Positions 17,637 through 27,125 of a DNA stretch of 64,000 nt are shown here, piece by piece. A model generated the notes under the pieces. That model saw only the letters and a program-made list of their open reading frames with translations. It was not told the origin of the DNA and did no database searches. The position numbers were made by a program, and so were the translations under genes. How positions within the stretch are numbered: position 1 is the stretch's first letter; the number at the start of each line of letters is the position of its first letter. The stretch is taken from assembly GCA_029906195.1 (NCBI GenBank), contig JARWSJ010000001.1, forward strand, positions 2,294,001-2,358,000, written 5' to 3'. This DNA is from Chitinophagaceae bacterium 26-R-25. GTDB taxonomy: Bacteria; Bacteroidota; Bacteroidia; Chitinophagales; Chitinophagaceae.

Positions 17637-19808
17637 TTAAGCTTGCTGATCGCCTTGAGGTTTTGGCATGCCCTCAGGCTTTGGCAACAAGATCTTGCGT
17701 GATAATTTGAATTTACCTGTTTTAGGATCTGTACCTGTAAGTTTCACTTTCACAACATCTCCTTCTTTCAACACTCCTTCAAGTGTTTCAAGACGTTTCC
17801 AGCTTACTTCAGAAATGTGCAGTAACCCTTGTTTGCCAGGAAGGAACTCAACGAAGGCTCCGTAAGGCATGATGGATTTTACTGTAGATTCATATACTTC
17901 TCCAACTTCAGGAACAGCAACGATACCTTTGATCCAGGAAACAGCTTTGTCAACTGATTCTTTTTTGGTACCGAAGATGCTAACCTCACCCATGTTATTT
18001 TTCTCTTCAAGGTTGATGGTTGAACCAGTTTCGCGTTGAATTTCCTGTATCACTTTACCACCTGGTCCGATAACAGCACCGATGAATTCTTTATCGATGA
18101 ACAATTTCACCATCCGCGGAGCGTGAGGTTTCACGTCTGCTCTTGCAGCAGGAACAGCTTCGTACATAGCGTTCAGGATATGCATACGGCCACGGTTTGC
18201 CTGAGCAAGTGCCTGGCGCATGATATCCATGCTTAAGCCATCTACTTTGATATCCATTTGCACGCCGCAAATACCATCGCGGGTACCGGTTACTTTAAAG
18301 TCCATATCACCAAGGTGATCTTCATCACCAAGGATGTCTGTCAATACCGCAAATTTCCCTTCTTTGGTGATCAGTCCCATTGCCACGCCTGAAACGTGCT
18401 TAGGAACAGGAACACCTGCATCCATCAACGCCAGTGAACCGGCGCAAACAGTAGCCATAGAAGAAGAACCGTTTGATTCAAGGATATCACTTACAACACG
18501 TACCGTGTAAGCATAGTCGCTACCCGGCATCATTTGTTTCAATGAACGCATTGCAAGGTTTCCGTGACCAACTTCACGACGGCCAGGACCTCTCATCGGT
18601 TTAATTTCGCCTGTTGAGAACGGAGGGAAATTATAGTGTAGAATGAATTTTGAATACTCAGAATTTGCAGCGCTTTCAACAAGCAACTCATCCAATGGTG
18701 TACCCAAAGTAACAGTTGTCAATGATTGCGTTTCGCCACGTGTGAACAATGCAGAACCGTGCGGAGTTGGAAGAAGGTCTGTCTCCATTGCAAGAGGACG
18801 AACATCTTCTAATCCACGTCCATCAAGACGTACACGGTCGTTCAAAATCATGTCACGTACCACATGGTATTGCAGATCGTGATAATAATTTTTCGCAAGT
18901 TTCTTTATGCTGTCAGCAAGCTCTTCACCTTCTGCAACATTGTATGCAGTTTTCAGGTGAGCGAGAAGTTCTTCCTGAATTTCGTCAAATTTATCGCCAC
19001 GCTCGTGTTTGCTGCTTTTTGACTTAGCCACTTCATATACTTTGGAAGTAGCGAACTCATTTACTTTGCCACGCAATTCTTCGTCCTGAGCTGGTTTCGT
19101 GTATTCTCTTTTTGTAGTGATCCCTTTCGCTGCACGCAGTTCTTCCTGCGCTTTTACCTGAATGCGGATTGCATCGTGAGCAATCTCGATCGCTTTGATC
19201 AGGTCTTCTTCGCTACATTCTTTAGATTCACCTTCCACCATCATGATGTTCTTATCAGTGGCAGCGATGATGAAATCCATATCTGCAGTTGCAAGTTGGC
19301 TGCGGTATGGGTTAACCACATACTCGCCGTTGATTCTTGCAACACGAACTTCAGAAATAATTTCCTGTACAGGAATGTCAGAAACAGCAAGTGCTGCAGA
19401 AGCTGCAAGACAAGCCAGTGCATCCGGCATAACTTCCGGATCGCTTGAAACTAATGTTACAAGTACCTGAACATCGCAAAAATAATCTTCAGGGAATAAT
19501 GGACGCAGGGCGCGGTCAATAAGGCGGGAAATCAATACTTCGTAGTCGCTCAGTCTTCCTTCTCTCTTAAAAAATGAACCGGGGATGCGGCCTGCAGAAG
19601 CAAATTTTTCCTGGTAGTCTACCGTTAATGGGAAAAAGCTTTGTCCTTCTTTAGGCTCTTTGTTTGCTACTGCTGTAGCGAGGATGATACAGTTGCCCTG
19701 GCGTACTGTAACTGCGCCATCTGCCTGACGGGCCAGCTTACCAGTTTCAATGGTTACTGTGCGGCCGCCACCTATATCAAATGTTTTACTTATTGGCTGT
19801 AATAGCAT
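17637..19808 (-). CDS. pnp: Polyribonucleotide nucleotidyltransferase (PNPase)
   Basis: Phosphorolytic 3'-5' exoribonuclease of mRNA decay. The ATG at 19808 ([13 protein letters not shown]) is preferred to the TTG at 19835. Two RNase PH-like domains (about 1-220 and 300-540) are followed by a KH domain ([17 protein letters not shown]) and an S1 domain ([20 protein letters not shown]). The motifs RPLFPEDY and [19 protein letters not shown] are diagnostic. 723 residues, full length. It is downstream of rpsO, the classic rpsO-pnp arrangement, with a hairpin between them. Confidence 0.98.
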   Translation of the reverse strand: MLLQPISKTFDIGGGRTVTIETGKLARQADGAVTVRQGNCIILATAVANKEPKEGQSFFPLTVDYQEKFASAGRIPGSFFKREGRLSDYEVLISRLIDRALRPLFPEDYFCDVQVLVTLVSSDPEVMPDALACLAASAALAVSDIPVQEIISEVRVARINGEYVVNPYRSQLATADMDFIIAATDKNIMMVEGESKECSEEDLIKAIEIAHDAIRIQVKAQEELRAAKGITTKREYTKPAQDEELRGKVNEFATSKVYEVAKSKSSKHERGDKFDEIQEELLAHLKTAYNVAEGEELADSIKKLAKNYYHDLQYHVVRDMILNDRVRLDGRGLEDVRPLAMETDLLPTPHGSALFTRGETQSLTTVTLGTPLDELLVESAANSEYSKFILHYNFPPFSTGEIKPMRGPGRREVGHGNLAMRSLKQMMPGSDYAYTVRVVSDILESNGSSSMATVCAGSLALMDAGVPVPKHVSGVAMGLITKEGKFAVLTDILGDEDHLGDMDFKVTGTRDGICGVQMDIKVDGLSMDIMRQALAQANRGRMHILNAMYEAVPAARADVKPHAPRMVKLFIDKEFIGAVIGPGGKVIQEIQRETGSTINLEEKNNMGEVSIFGTKKESVDKAVSWIKGIVAVPEVGEVYESTVKSIMPYGAFVEFLPGKQGLLHISEVSWKRLETLEGVLKEGDVVKVKLTGTDPKTGKFKLSRKILLPKPEGMPKPQGDQQA

Positions 19809-19901
19809 AAGTTGTGTTTTTTCATAGCAACACAATCAAGCAAGGTGGGAATAACGGGGTTGCTATGATCTTTTAATGTTAATTGTAATTCGCTAACATG
19901 C

Positions 19902-19944
19902 AAAAAAACTATTCCCAACCATAATACACAGTTGGGAATAGTTT
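19902..19944 (-). terminator. Hairpin between rpsO and pnp
   Basis: The 14-bp perfect stem AAACTATTCCCAAC/GTTGGGAATAGTTT (19906-19919, 19931-19944) is followed on the minus strand by seven T residues: a strong terminator or attenuator after rpsO. In E. coli a hairpin here is the RNase III site controlling pnp; whether this one is processed is unknown. Confidence 0.75.
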
Positions 19945-19960
19945 ATATATACATGATAGA

Positions 19961-20233
19961 TTATTTTCTGATTCCTAGTTTTTCGATCAGTGCGCGATAT
20001 GCTTGCAGGTTGTGTTTGCTCAGGTAAGTTAACAAGCGTTTTCTTTTACCTACCAGTTGCATCAAACCGCGGTGAGTAGAGAAATCTTTTTTGTTAGCTT
20101 GCAAGTGCTTTGAAATTTGGCTAATGCGCTCTGTTAAAAGAGCAATTTGGCCCTCGATAGAACCTGAATTGGTAGCGTTTCCACCAAAGTCTGCGAAAAT
20201 TTTTGCTGTCTTTTCTTTTGTTAAATACGGCAT
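19961..20233 (-). CDS. rpsO: 30S ribosomal protein S15
   Basis: A 90-residue primary 16S rRNA-binding protein of the small subunit. It has the S15 core: GSIEGQIALLTERI, HLQANKKDFSTHRGLMQLVGKRKRLLTYL and YRALIEKLGIRK. The N-terminus has the Bacteroidota form MPYLTKEKTAKIFADFGG. Followed by pnp. Confidence 0.98.
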   Translation of the reverse strand: MPYLTKEKTAKIFADFGGNATNSGSIEGQIALLTERISQISKHLQANKKDFSTHRGLMQLVGKRKRLLTYLSKHNLQAYRALIEKLGIRK

Positions 20234-20287
20234 CTCAATTTCTTTTTAAAAAAACATCCGATTAAAAATTCTTAATTAATTTGGCTG

Positions 20288-20295
20288 CAAATGTA
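20288..20295 (-). promoter_or_regulatory. Probable rpsO promoter -7 element (TACATTTG)
   Basis: On the minus strand TACATTTG fits the Bacteroidota -7 consensus TAnnTTTG exactly, 55 bp upstream of rpsO. The -33 region is only AT-rich. Confidence 0.45.
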
Positions 20296-20471
20296 TAACA
20301 ATTAAATTAAACAGCCATATTAATACCCAATTTTTACCTATAATTGCATATTAAGATCAAAAACCGTCTTGAAAGGACCATATTTCGCTAATAATCACTT
20401 TTTTAGCCCCCTTTTTTCGATAATCACACTACATTTACACGTTTAGTTACAATTAGTTAACAGGCTTACAC

Positions 20472-21479
20472 ATGGTAAAATTCGGTTTAATTGGTTGCGG
20501 GAACATCAGTTCCAGGCATGCAGAGCAAATGGCACGCGTGGGCAAGTTACAAGCGGTCTGCGACGTTGTTCCTGAAAAAGCACAGAAACTGGCAGATAAA
20601 TATAATTGCAAGGCCTATTCTACGGTTACAGAAATGTTTAAGGCGGAAAAACACCACCTGGATGTTGTATCTGTTTGCACGCCAAATGGCCTGCACGCGG
20701 AACACTCCATTGCCGCATTAAAAATGGGCTTTCACGTGCTTTGCGAAAAGCCAATGGCCATTTCTGTAGCGGATGGCTTTTCGATGATCGCCACTGCCGA
20801 TGAAACCAGGAAAAAGCTTTTTGTCGTAAAATCGTCGCGATATAATCCAGCGATTATTTCCCTCAAAAACGCACTGGAGAACAATGTTTTAGGTAGAATT
20901 TGCAGCTTCCAGCTGAATTGCTTCTGGAACCGCCCTCCTGCTTATTATGAAAACAGCTGGAAAGGCACGGCAGACCTGGATGGAGGAACATTGTTTACCC
21001 AGTTCAGCCATTACCTTGATGTGCTTTGCTGGATGCTGGGGGATTGCAAAAATGTTTCCGGCATAAGGAAAAATTTCACCCATGGTGAAAGTATTGATTT
21101 TGAAGATACCGGTAGCGTGGTATTGGAAATGAAAAGTGGCAGCATTGGAGGCATCAACTGGTCCATCAATACATTCAGGAAAAACATGGAAGTTTCGCTG
21201 ACAATTATCGGCGAAAAAGGGATTGTGAAACTGGGCGGAGAATACATGAATACAATTGAATACCAATCAATTGAAAATTATTTGCTGGAGGTTAAAGGTT
21301 TTGATAATCCGGCGAATGATTATGGATTTTACCGCGGTTCGATGAGTAATCACGATAAAGTGTATGATAACCTTATAATGGCGCTGAAAGATCCGGCACA
21401 CCCTTTTGTAAATGGAAATGATGGGTTAAAAACAATTGAATTGATCCGGATGATCTACCAAAATGCGCCTTTGGTCTGA
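20472..21479 (+). CDS. Gfo/Idh/MocA family sugar dehydrogenase
   Basis: NAD(P)-dependent oxidoreductase of 335 residues, probably acting on a nucleotide sugar for surface polysaccharide. The Rossmann fold begins at KFGLIGCGNISSRHAE (GxGxxS near 8-13), VVSVCTPNGLHAEHS follows, and the catalytic-site motif CEKPMA is at 91-96. The C-terminal domain contains GGTLFTQFSHYLDVLCWMLG. The closest recognisable type is the WlbA/WbpB-like UDP-GlcNAcA 3-dehydrogenase (inference). The two glycosyltransferases downstream on the same strand support a role in glycan assembly. Confidence 0.88.
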   Translation: MVKFGLIGCGNISSRHAEQMARVGKLQAVCDVVPEKAQKLADKYNCKAYSTVTEMFKAEKHHLDVVSVCTPNGLHAEHSIAALKMGFHVLCEKPMAISVADGFSMIATADETRKKLFVVKSSRYNPAIISLKNALENNVLGRICSFQLNCFWNRPPAYYENSWKGTADLDGGTLFTQFSHYLDVLCWMLGDCKNVSGIRKNFTHGESIDFEDTGSVVLEMKSGSIGGINWSINTFRKNMEVSLTIIGEKGIVKLGGEYMNTIEYQSIENYLLEVKGFDNPANDYGFYRGSMSNHDKVYDNLIMALKDPAHPFVNGNDGLKTIELIRMIYQNAPLV

Positions 21480-21515
21480 TTTGTCAATATATAATTACAG
21501 ATAAAGAATTATCTT

Positions 21516-22412
21516 TTGCGCAACAACCCATGTAGTTGCACAAAAATTGATGTAACAAGCGTGCAAACCAAAACGAACAATACTGGAAATCTCTACGCCG
21601 GTCCGCTGATCAGTGTGATTATTCCTGTCTTCAATGCCGCACAAACCATTGAGCGCACGCTTGAATCGATCGAAAAACAAACCTACAAAAACTTCGAAGT
21701 AATCCTTGTGAATGACGGTTCTACCGACGATAGCAGGGCAATCATCACACATTACATAAACTCCAGAAACTCCTCTCCGGGTATTTCTTATCAACTTTTT
21801 CACCAGGCAAACAAAGGAGTTTCTGCTGCGAGAAATTTTGGCCTGCGTAATGCAACTGGCGCGTTGGTTGCATTGCTTGATGCGGATGATGAATGGCTCC
21901 CCGAAAAAACAGAAAAGCAACTTGCCATTCTACAAAACGTTCCCCAAATTGATCTTATTGGTTCCAACTTTAATAACGGTGTCATTTTTTTTTCGGGTTA
22001 TGCAAAAACAAAAAAATTGCATCTGGTTTCGTTGAAACAGTTGCTGTATAAGAATTTCTTTGCGACGCCAACTATAATTTTCAAAAGAGAGATTGTAGAA
22101 AAAGATATTTTCTTTAATGAGGGCATGAAATTTATGGAAGATCAAAATTATTGGATGAGAGTATGTCTCGCTGGATTCTCATGCGCCTTCCTGAATGAAA
22201 ATCTCGTAATAGCTGGCAATGGCAAACCGCCTTTTGGGCATGCCGGTTTGTCTTCAAACCTTCCTGCAATGGAAAAAGGGGAGCTGTATAATCTTCGACA
22301 TGTTTACGAAAACAATGCGATTGGAGTTGTGGAATATAATTTTCTGAAAGTGTTTTCAACTCTTAAATTCTTAAGAAGGTTATTCATTTCCAAATTGAGA
22401 AAGAATGTATAA
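21516..22412 (+). CDS. Family 2 glycosyltransferase
   Basis: GT-A glycosyltransferase of about 298 residues. Motifs: LISVIIPVFNAAQTIERTLE, VNDGSTDDS (donor aspartates), KGVSAARNFGLRNATG and the DxD motif LLDADDEWLPEK. The start is uncertain: no ATG lies upstream of the domain, so translation would begin at TTG 21516 or GTG 21561. It is 36 bp behind the sugar dehydrogenase and probably in the same operon. No transmembrane anchor is seen. Sugar specificity is unknown. Confidence 0.85.
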   Translation: MRNNPCSCTKIDVTSVQTKTNNTGNLYAGPLISVIIPVFNAAQTIERTLESIEKQTYKNFEVILVNDGSTDDSRAIITHYINSRNSSPGISYQLFHQANKGVSAARNFGLRNATGALVALLDADDEWLPEKTEKQLAILQNVPQIDLIGSNFNNGVIFFSGYAKTKKLHLVSLKQLLYKNFFATPTIIFKREIVEKDIFFNEGMKFMEDQNYWMRVCLAGFSCAFLNENLVIAGNGKPPFGHAGLSSNLPAMEKGELYNLRHVYENNAIGVVEYNFLKVFSTLKFLRRLFISKLRKNV

Positions 22413-22448
22413 ATATTTTTTGAATATGCTGAAAGCTATGTTAAATCT

Positions 22449-22577
22449 ATGCTTTCACAACAGTTGTTAAACCTTTTGTTTTTGACTCTGTTAGTATATG
22501 AGGCTTTATTAGTAATAACTGGAACGGCTCAGTCAACTACGAATGGAAGTGAAGAGAAAATAATTTCCTTTTACTAA
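22449..22577 (+). CDS. Possible 42-residue membrane peptide or gene remnant
   Basis: A short ORF begins at ATG 22449 with one hydrophobic segment (LLNLLFLTLLVYEALLVI) and ends at 22577. The frame is open from directly after the stop of the preceding glycosyltransferase and is in phase with it. It could be a small membrane protein, or a decayed 3' part of a longer gene. I do not recognise it. Confidence 0.2.
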   Translation: MLSQQLLNLLFLTLLVYEALLVITGTAQSTTNGSEEKIISFY

Positions 22578-22593
22578 ACGTTATTGGCACCTC

Positions 22594-23721
22594 GTGGAGA
22601 AACACTTACATATGGTTTGCCTTGATGTCCCCTACCCAATGGATAACGGCGGCATGTTCGACTTATTTTGCAAAATAAGAGCCCTTCATGATATTGGTAT
22701 TAAGGTTCATCTGCATTGCTTTGAATATGGTCGTGGTGAACAATCTGAACTTAACAAATATTGCGAAGAGGTTTTGTATTACAAGCGGACTAATGGCCAC
22801 AAAGGCTTTTCCGTTAATATTCCATACATCGTTGCATCTAGGCGTTGTGAAAAATTGCTTGCCAACCTGCTCAAGGATGAGTATCCTATTTTGCTGGAAG
22901 GTGTTCATTGCACTCATCATATATTCAACAACCTGATGAGGGATAGAAAAATTTTACTGCGACTTCACAACGTTGAATCTGATTACTACTATCATTTATA
23001 CAAACACGAAAGATTTCTTCCGAGGAAATTATATTACTATCTGGAAAGTAAGCTGCTGAAAAGTTATGAAAAGAAAGTGGCGCAGCAGGTTCCCATTATT
23101 GCGCTTGCGCTGAAGGATGCTGCGGCTTACAAAGAAAATTTCCATGCAAAAGATATCAACTATGTGCCTCCATTTATTCCTTTTACAGATGTCAAAAGCG
23201 AAGAAGGCCTTGGCACTTTTTGTCTTTACCATGGCAATTTAAGCCGTGCAGAAAATGATAAAGCGGCAAGGTGGCTGATTAAGAATGTTTTCAACAAAAT
23301 TGAAAAGCCTTTCATTATCGCGGGTAAAAATCCTACTGCAAGATTGAGAAGGCTCGTTCAGGTAAACCCGCATGTGCATTTGGTAGAAAATCCGGATGAG
23401 GCTGAAATGCAGGACCTGATTGCAAAAGCTCAGATAAACATCCTGCCGTCATTTAATGGAACGGGCTTCGAGTTGAAACTGCTGAATGCACTTTTTAATG
23501 GGCGGCACTGCGTTGTAAATATTCCGGCTGTAGAAGATACGGGCATTGAAGAAACCTGTCACATTGCAACAGATGAAAACAGCTTCCGTAAAATAATTTC
23601 GCAGCTGTACTACAAACCATTTTCCGATTCTGAAATACAACTGCGAAAAAAATTATTGGCAACCTTCAATAACAATAAAAATGCGGAAGCGCTGGTTAGA
23701 TTGATATGGCTGAATGCTTAA
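22594..23721 (+). CDS. Glycosyltransferase, GT-B type (family 4-like)
   Basis: A 375-residue cytosolic glycosyltransferase. The GTG at 22594 is preferred over the ATG at 22612 because LHMVCLDVPYPMDNGG needs its first strand complete; the DNGGMFDLF glycine motif is the acceptor-side loop. HNVESDYYYHLYKHERF is conserved in this Bacteroidota family. The C-terminal half has CLYHGNLSRAENDKAA, IAGKNPTARLRRL and the donor-site segment FNGTGFELKLLNAL, in which the expected ExxxxxxxE pattern is weak. It completes the glycan gene group 20472-23721. Confidence 0.85.
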   Translation: MEKHLHMVCLDVPYPMDNGGMFDLFCKIRALHDIGIKVHLHCFEYGRGEQSELNKYCEEVLYYKRTNGHKGFSVNIPYIVASRRCEKLLANLLKDEYPILLEGVHCTHHIFNNLMRDRKILLRLHNVESDYYYHLYKHERFLPRKLYYYLESKLLKSYEKKVAQQVPIIALALKDAAAYKENFHAKDINYVPPFIPFTDVKSEEGLGTFCLYHGNLSRAENDKAARWLIKNVFNKIEKPFIIAGKNPTARLRRLVQVNPHVHLVENPDEAEMQDLIAKAQINILPSFNGTGFELKLLNALFNGRHCVVNIPAVEDTGIEETCHIATDENSFRKIISQLYYKPFSDSEIQLRKKLLATFNNNKNAEALVRLIWLNA

Positions 23722-23741
23722 TGCCAAATGCAAAACGCTGG

Positions 23742-24428
23742 TTAAATTGATATAGTGGCGTTGTCTTCTACCCTTCCTCTCTCTGTTTTCAAAGTACGTG
23801 CAGGATATTTTGAAATAACGATATAATCGTGCGTCGCCATGATGATGGCTGTGCCATAATCGCGGCAGATGTGGAACAAAAGCTGCATGATCTCATCGGA
23901 TGTTTCCGGATCGAGGTTTCCCGTTGGCTCGTCTGCGAGGATCAGTTTTGGAGAATTCAATAAAGCACGTGCAATGTCCACTCTTTGTTGCTCGCCACCA
24001 CTCATTTCAAAAGGCATTTTAAAACCTTTGCTTTTCAAACCCACCTTATCCAAAACGTCTGCGATCTTTTCGTCCATCAATTTTTCATCTTTCCAACCGG
24101 TTGCGCGTAACACGAATTTCAGGTTATCATTTACATTTCTGTCTGTTAGCAACTGAAAATCCTGGAACACTACGCCCAGGTTACGACGCAGGAACGGCAC
24201 TTTTTTCCAATCCATTTCTTTCAGGTTAAATCCTACGACAGTTCCAGTTCCCTGTTTCAATTGCAGATCGCCATACAATGTTTTGAGCAAACTCGATTTG
24301 CCGGTACCGGTTTTACCTACCAGGTATACGAACTCTCCTTTGTTTACTGTTACATTCACATCTTCCAAAACCAGGTTATCGCCCTGGTAAATATTCGCGT
24401 TGGTTATTTCTACAATTTTATCAGACAT
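23742..24428 (-). CDS. ftsE: Cell division ATP-binding protein FtsE
   Basis: ABC ATPase that with FtsX regulates peptidoglycan hydrolases at the septum. 228 residues; Walker [10 protein letters not shown] (38-46), Q-loop [10 protein letters not shown], signature [15 protein letters not shown], Walker [13 protein letters not shown] and switch ATHDYIVI. FtsE in Bacteroidota is usually encoded apart from ftsX, as here. It converges with the glycosyltransferase at 23721 with only 20 bp between. Confidence 0.9.
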   Translation of the reverse strand: MSDKIVEITNANIYQGDNLVLEDVNVTVNKGEFVYLVGKTGTGKSSLLKTLYGDLQLKQGTGTVVGFNLKEMDWKKVPFLRRNLGVVFQDFQLLTDRNVNDNLKFVLRATGWKDEKLMDEKIADVLDKVGLKSKGFKMPFEMSGGEQQRVDIARALLNSPKLILADEPTGNLDPETSDEIMQLLFHICRDYGTAIIMATHDYIVISKYPARTLKTERGRVEDNATISI

Positions 24429-24503
24429 AATGCTTTATTCTATTTTAACCTGTTTGCAAACAAAACTAATTAATTCTAAGGTTTATATAAACTTCATTAT
24501 TAA

Positions 24504-24540
24504 ATAAAAAAAGATACCTCCAGGGGTATCTCTTTTTTCC
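24504..24540 (-). terminator. Rho-independent terminator after the DUF2188 gene
   Basis: The stem AGATACC/GGTATCT (24512-24518, 24525-24531) is extended by A/T pairs and followed on the minus strand by a T-run. It separates the HEPN/DUF2188 pair from ftsE. Confidence 0.8.
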
Positions 24541-24555
24541 AAACGATAAAATAAT

Positions 24556-24798
24556 TTATTTAGTGCTTGTCGCTCTATAATTTTCTGTTTTTTCAATCGC
24601 ACCGCTTCGTCCATGAACAATCATCTGGCAATGCTTATTTTGAGCGATATTTCGCGCAATAGTGATAGCTTCAGCCTTAGAATCTGTAATAACAGTAAAC
24701 GTTTTCGCATTCGAAGCTTTAACCATCCAGCCAGTACCTCCTAACGGAATCACCAGTTGAATTTCATCCACGCTTTTATTTGAACGAGTCGTTTTCAT
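24556..24798 (-). CDS. DUF2188 domain protein
   Basis: An 80-residue protein that matches the small DUF2188 family: GGTGWMVKASNAK, SKAEAITIARNIAQNK and the ending MIVHGRSGAIEKTENY. The function of the family is not known. It lies 9 bp behind the HEPN gene and before a terminator, so the two form a two-gene operon. A toxin-antitoxin-like relation is possible but unproven. Confidence 0.8.
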   Translation of the reverse strand: MKTTRSNKSVDEIQLVIPLGGTGWMVKASNAKTFTVITDSKAEAITIARNIAQNKHCQMIVHGRSGAIEKTENYRATSTK

Positions 24799-24807
24799 GT
24801 TGCAAAG

Positions 24808-25275
24808 TTAAACTATTTGTTTTAGAACAATATTAGCAGCAGCTATAAAATCCTTGGCCCTTTTTGCAGTCCAATTTTGTCGAACATATCTTTTTTCAGG
24901 ATTCCAGCAACACACTAATTGCCATTCATTGTTATATGATGCTTTAATTCGAGTCTCAGCACCGCTATATTTAATCAAATCAGTTAACTTATGATTTCTA
25001 ATTTGCCTTATTTGACTAAGCGGTATTCCCCCATTAATAGTGTTGAAGGCAGCTAGTTGATTAGGATACTGATGCATTTCACTAGCTGTCTCTGGAAAAC
25101 CACTCGCAAACCCAAGATTTTTGCTCAATTTTCTCTTGAAACTAAATTCCAGCGCATATCCTATCATGTATACAGCACCATTATATCGTTTATTTTGCAT
25201 CAATATTTCAGCGTCCTTTAGTTTTTGTGTGGCGAGGTACTTAAGCGTTTGCAAACCAATCATAACAGGGCGCAA
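24808..25275 (-). CDS. HEPN-domain protein
   Basis: A 155-residue helical protein. The segment YNGAVYMIGYALEFSFKRKL (31-50) is the HEPN helix seen in nucleotide-binding or RNase HEPN proteins, and RQIRNH (R90 to H95) fits the RX4-6H motif of RNase HEPN domains. Spacing to the DUF2188 gene is 9 bp. HEPN proteins are often toxins or defence effectors paired with a small partner; that role here is inference. The start could be 25275 or ATG 25263. Confidence 0.75.
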   Translation of the reverse strand: MRPVMIGLQTLKYLATQKLKDAEILMQNKRYNGAVYMIGYALEFSFKRKLSKNLGFASGFPETASEMHQYPNQLAAFNTINGGIPLSQIRQIRNHKLTDLIKYSGAETRIKASYNNEWQLVCCWNPEKRYVRQNWTAKRAKDFIAAANIVLKQIV

Positions 25276-25324
25276 AACTAACTAACGGTTCCGCATAACC
25301 GTTTTAGTATTGGGACAATATTTT

Positions 25325-26818
25325 TTAATTAAAGAACACATATGCAAGCACTATCGACGTAATAATCCCCACCAAATCCGCCAGCAACATCGCAGAGATG
25401 GAGTAGCGTGTATCTTTTACCGCGACTGCTCCGAAGTAAACAGCAATTACATAAAACGTAGTATCGGACGAACCTTGCAACACGCAGGACAAGCGACCTG
25501 CAAAAGAATCCGGTCCGTGGTTGGTCATTGTAGCGATCATCATGCCCCTCGCTCCGCTTCCACTAAGCGGCTTGATAAGTGCCGTTGGCAAACCATCCAC
25601 AAATCTTGTGTCGACGTGCATGGCAGTAAACAAACTTTTCATGGCATTGATAATAGCCTCAAAAGTGCCGCTGGTGGTGAGCAAACTGATTGCTACCAAC
25701 ATTCCCACGAGATACGGAATGATCCGAATAGCCGTTTCAAACCCACCTTTTGCACCATCAATAAATGCATCAAAGACATTGATCTTTTTATAAACGCCAC
25801 CTATAACAATTAAAAGGAAAATGGTAAGAATAAGGCCATTGCTGATCACACTTGAAAAAGATTGAACGCCTTTAAAATCCAGCGTCCTCAAATAAATCAC
25901 AAGCACAGCGATCAACGCCGATAATCCACCAACCCACGCTAGTATTACTGGTTGAAGCAGATTTATTTTTTGTTTGAAGGAAACAATGATCATTGCCGCC
26001 AATGTAGCCGCAAAAGTGGCGATCATGCAGGGCACAAAAATATCGGTTGGATTGGCTGCTTTCAAGGCAGACCGCGCCGCAATGATGCTTACCGGAATCA
26101 ATGTTAAGCCGGATGCGTGCAGACAAAGGAACATGATCTGTGCATTGGACGCCCTTTCTTTGTTGGGATTCAACTCTTGTAAGCTTTCCATTGCCTTGAT
26201 GCCAAAAGGTGTGGCAGCATTATCAAGGTTTAATAAGTTGGCCGAAAAATTCATGATCATGTGACCCATTGCCGGGTGATCTTTTGGCAACTCAGGAAAC
26301 AATTTCGAGAAAAACGGACCGATCAATTTTGACAAAAACCTTATTCCTCCTGCCTTTTCCGCAATGGCCAAAAATCCCATGAACAGCGCCATTATGCCGA
26401 TAAGATTCAAACAAATATTCACTGAATTGAGACAGGTTTGAATAATCCCATCCGTTTTGCGCACAAGCTTTTTCCCAACTTCTTTATAGGTAACCAGTTT
26501 TGCTTGCGGATATAACGCTTGCAATTGGCTAATCGAATCTGACTGCAATTGGTTTGATATGATCACATTCGGCGCATGGGCAGAATCGGCGGCAACATAT
26601 CCATAATTGCCAATATTTTCAGAAAACTTTTTTCGCGAAGCTGCTTCGGTTATTGAAGGTTCCCCTACGGTCGCATAGTAAACAGTTTCATAGGCATCGC
26701 TCGATTTTCCCACCACCATCCGGCTGAAAATATCTTTATCCTGCAGCGCAAAATACTTGAACGCTCCTACCAGAACCGCAACAATTATAAAAGCCGACCA
26801 TATCCTGCTTAATGCCAT
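25325..26818 (-). CDS. Fused SpmA/SpmB nucleoside-recognition (Gate domain) membrane protein
   Basis: A 497-residue protein with about ten hydrophobic helices. Two Gate domains are joined in one chain: the first around residues 130-300 (MIMNFSANLLNLDNAATPFG is the SpmA hallmark), the second around 330-497 (LPTALIKPLSGSGARGM and GSSDTTFYVIAVYFGAV are SpmB hallmarks). A periplasmic-looking insert separates helix 1 from helix 2 (about 35-125). In Bacillus SpmA and SpmB are separate and act in spore core dehydration; the fused form is common in non-sporulating Bacteroidota and its role is unknown. It diverges from ychF. Confidence 0.9.
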   Translation of the reverse strand: MALSRIWSAFIIVAVLVGAFKYFALQDKDIFSRMVVGKSSDAYETVYYATVGEPSITEAASRKKFSENIGNYGYVAADSAHAPNVIISNQLQSDSISQLQALYPQAKLVTYKEVGKKLVRKTDGIIQTCLNSVNICLNLIGIMALFMGFLAIAEKAGGIRFLSKLIGPFFSKLFPELPKDHPAMGHMIMNFSANLLNLDNAATPFGIKAMESLQELNPNKERASNAQIMFLCLHASGLTLIPVSIIAARSALKAANPTDIFVPCMIATFAATLAAMIIVSFKQKINLLQPVILAWVGGLSALIAVLVIYLRTLDFKGVQSFSSVISNGLILTIFLLIVIGGVYKKINVFDAFIDGAKGGFETAIRIIPYLVGMLVAISLLTTSGTFEAIINAMKSLFTAMHVDTRFVDGLPTALIKPLSGSGARGMMIATMTNHGPDSFAGRLSCVLQGSSDTTFYVIAVYFGAVAVKDTRYSISAMLLADLVGIITSIVLAYVFFN

Positions 26819-26820
26819 CT

Positions 26821-27061
26821 GTTAATTTGAAAATTTGAAAATATGTTAATTTGAAAATTGGCTTTCTGTGCAAAACGCCAATATACAAAGTAAATGCCTT
26901 GATATAAAACAGTTTAGCACACATTTTATTGCTTTTCCCCTCAAACTATCATCGATTTCGCCTGAAAAGCGGCACCTTCCATTTTCAAATTTTCAAATTC
27001 TCAAATTTTCAAATTCTGCTCTCTCATTTTCAAATTCTCATATTTTCAAATTCTCAAATTC
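26821..27061. repeat. Inverted repeat, word AATTTGAA, with a doubled right arm
   Basis: The left arm 26821-26860 begins just after the spmAB start codon. Two right arms follow, 26981-27018 and 27025-27061, separated by a short CT-rich spacer. The rest of the 306-bp gap (26819-27125) holds the ychF promoter region and no ORF. Confidence 0.75.
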
Positions 27062-27067
27062 TGCCGT

Positions 27068-27075
27068 TATCTTTG
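27068..27075 (+). promoter_or_regulatory. Probable ychF promoter -7 element (TATCTTTG)
   Basis: TATCTTTG is a full match to TAnnTTTG, 50 bp upstream of ychF and directly after the repeat arms. No clear -33 TTTG is present; that region is repeat sequence. Confidence 0.45.
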
Positions 27076-27125
27076 CGCCCCGGATGACGGGCTCGATACA
27101 TTTAAATTAATAAATATATATAATC

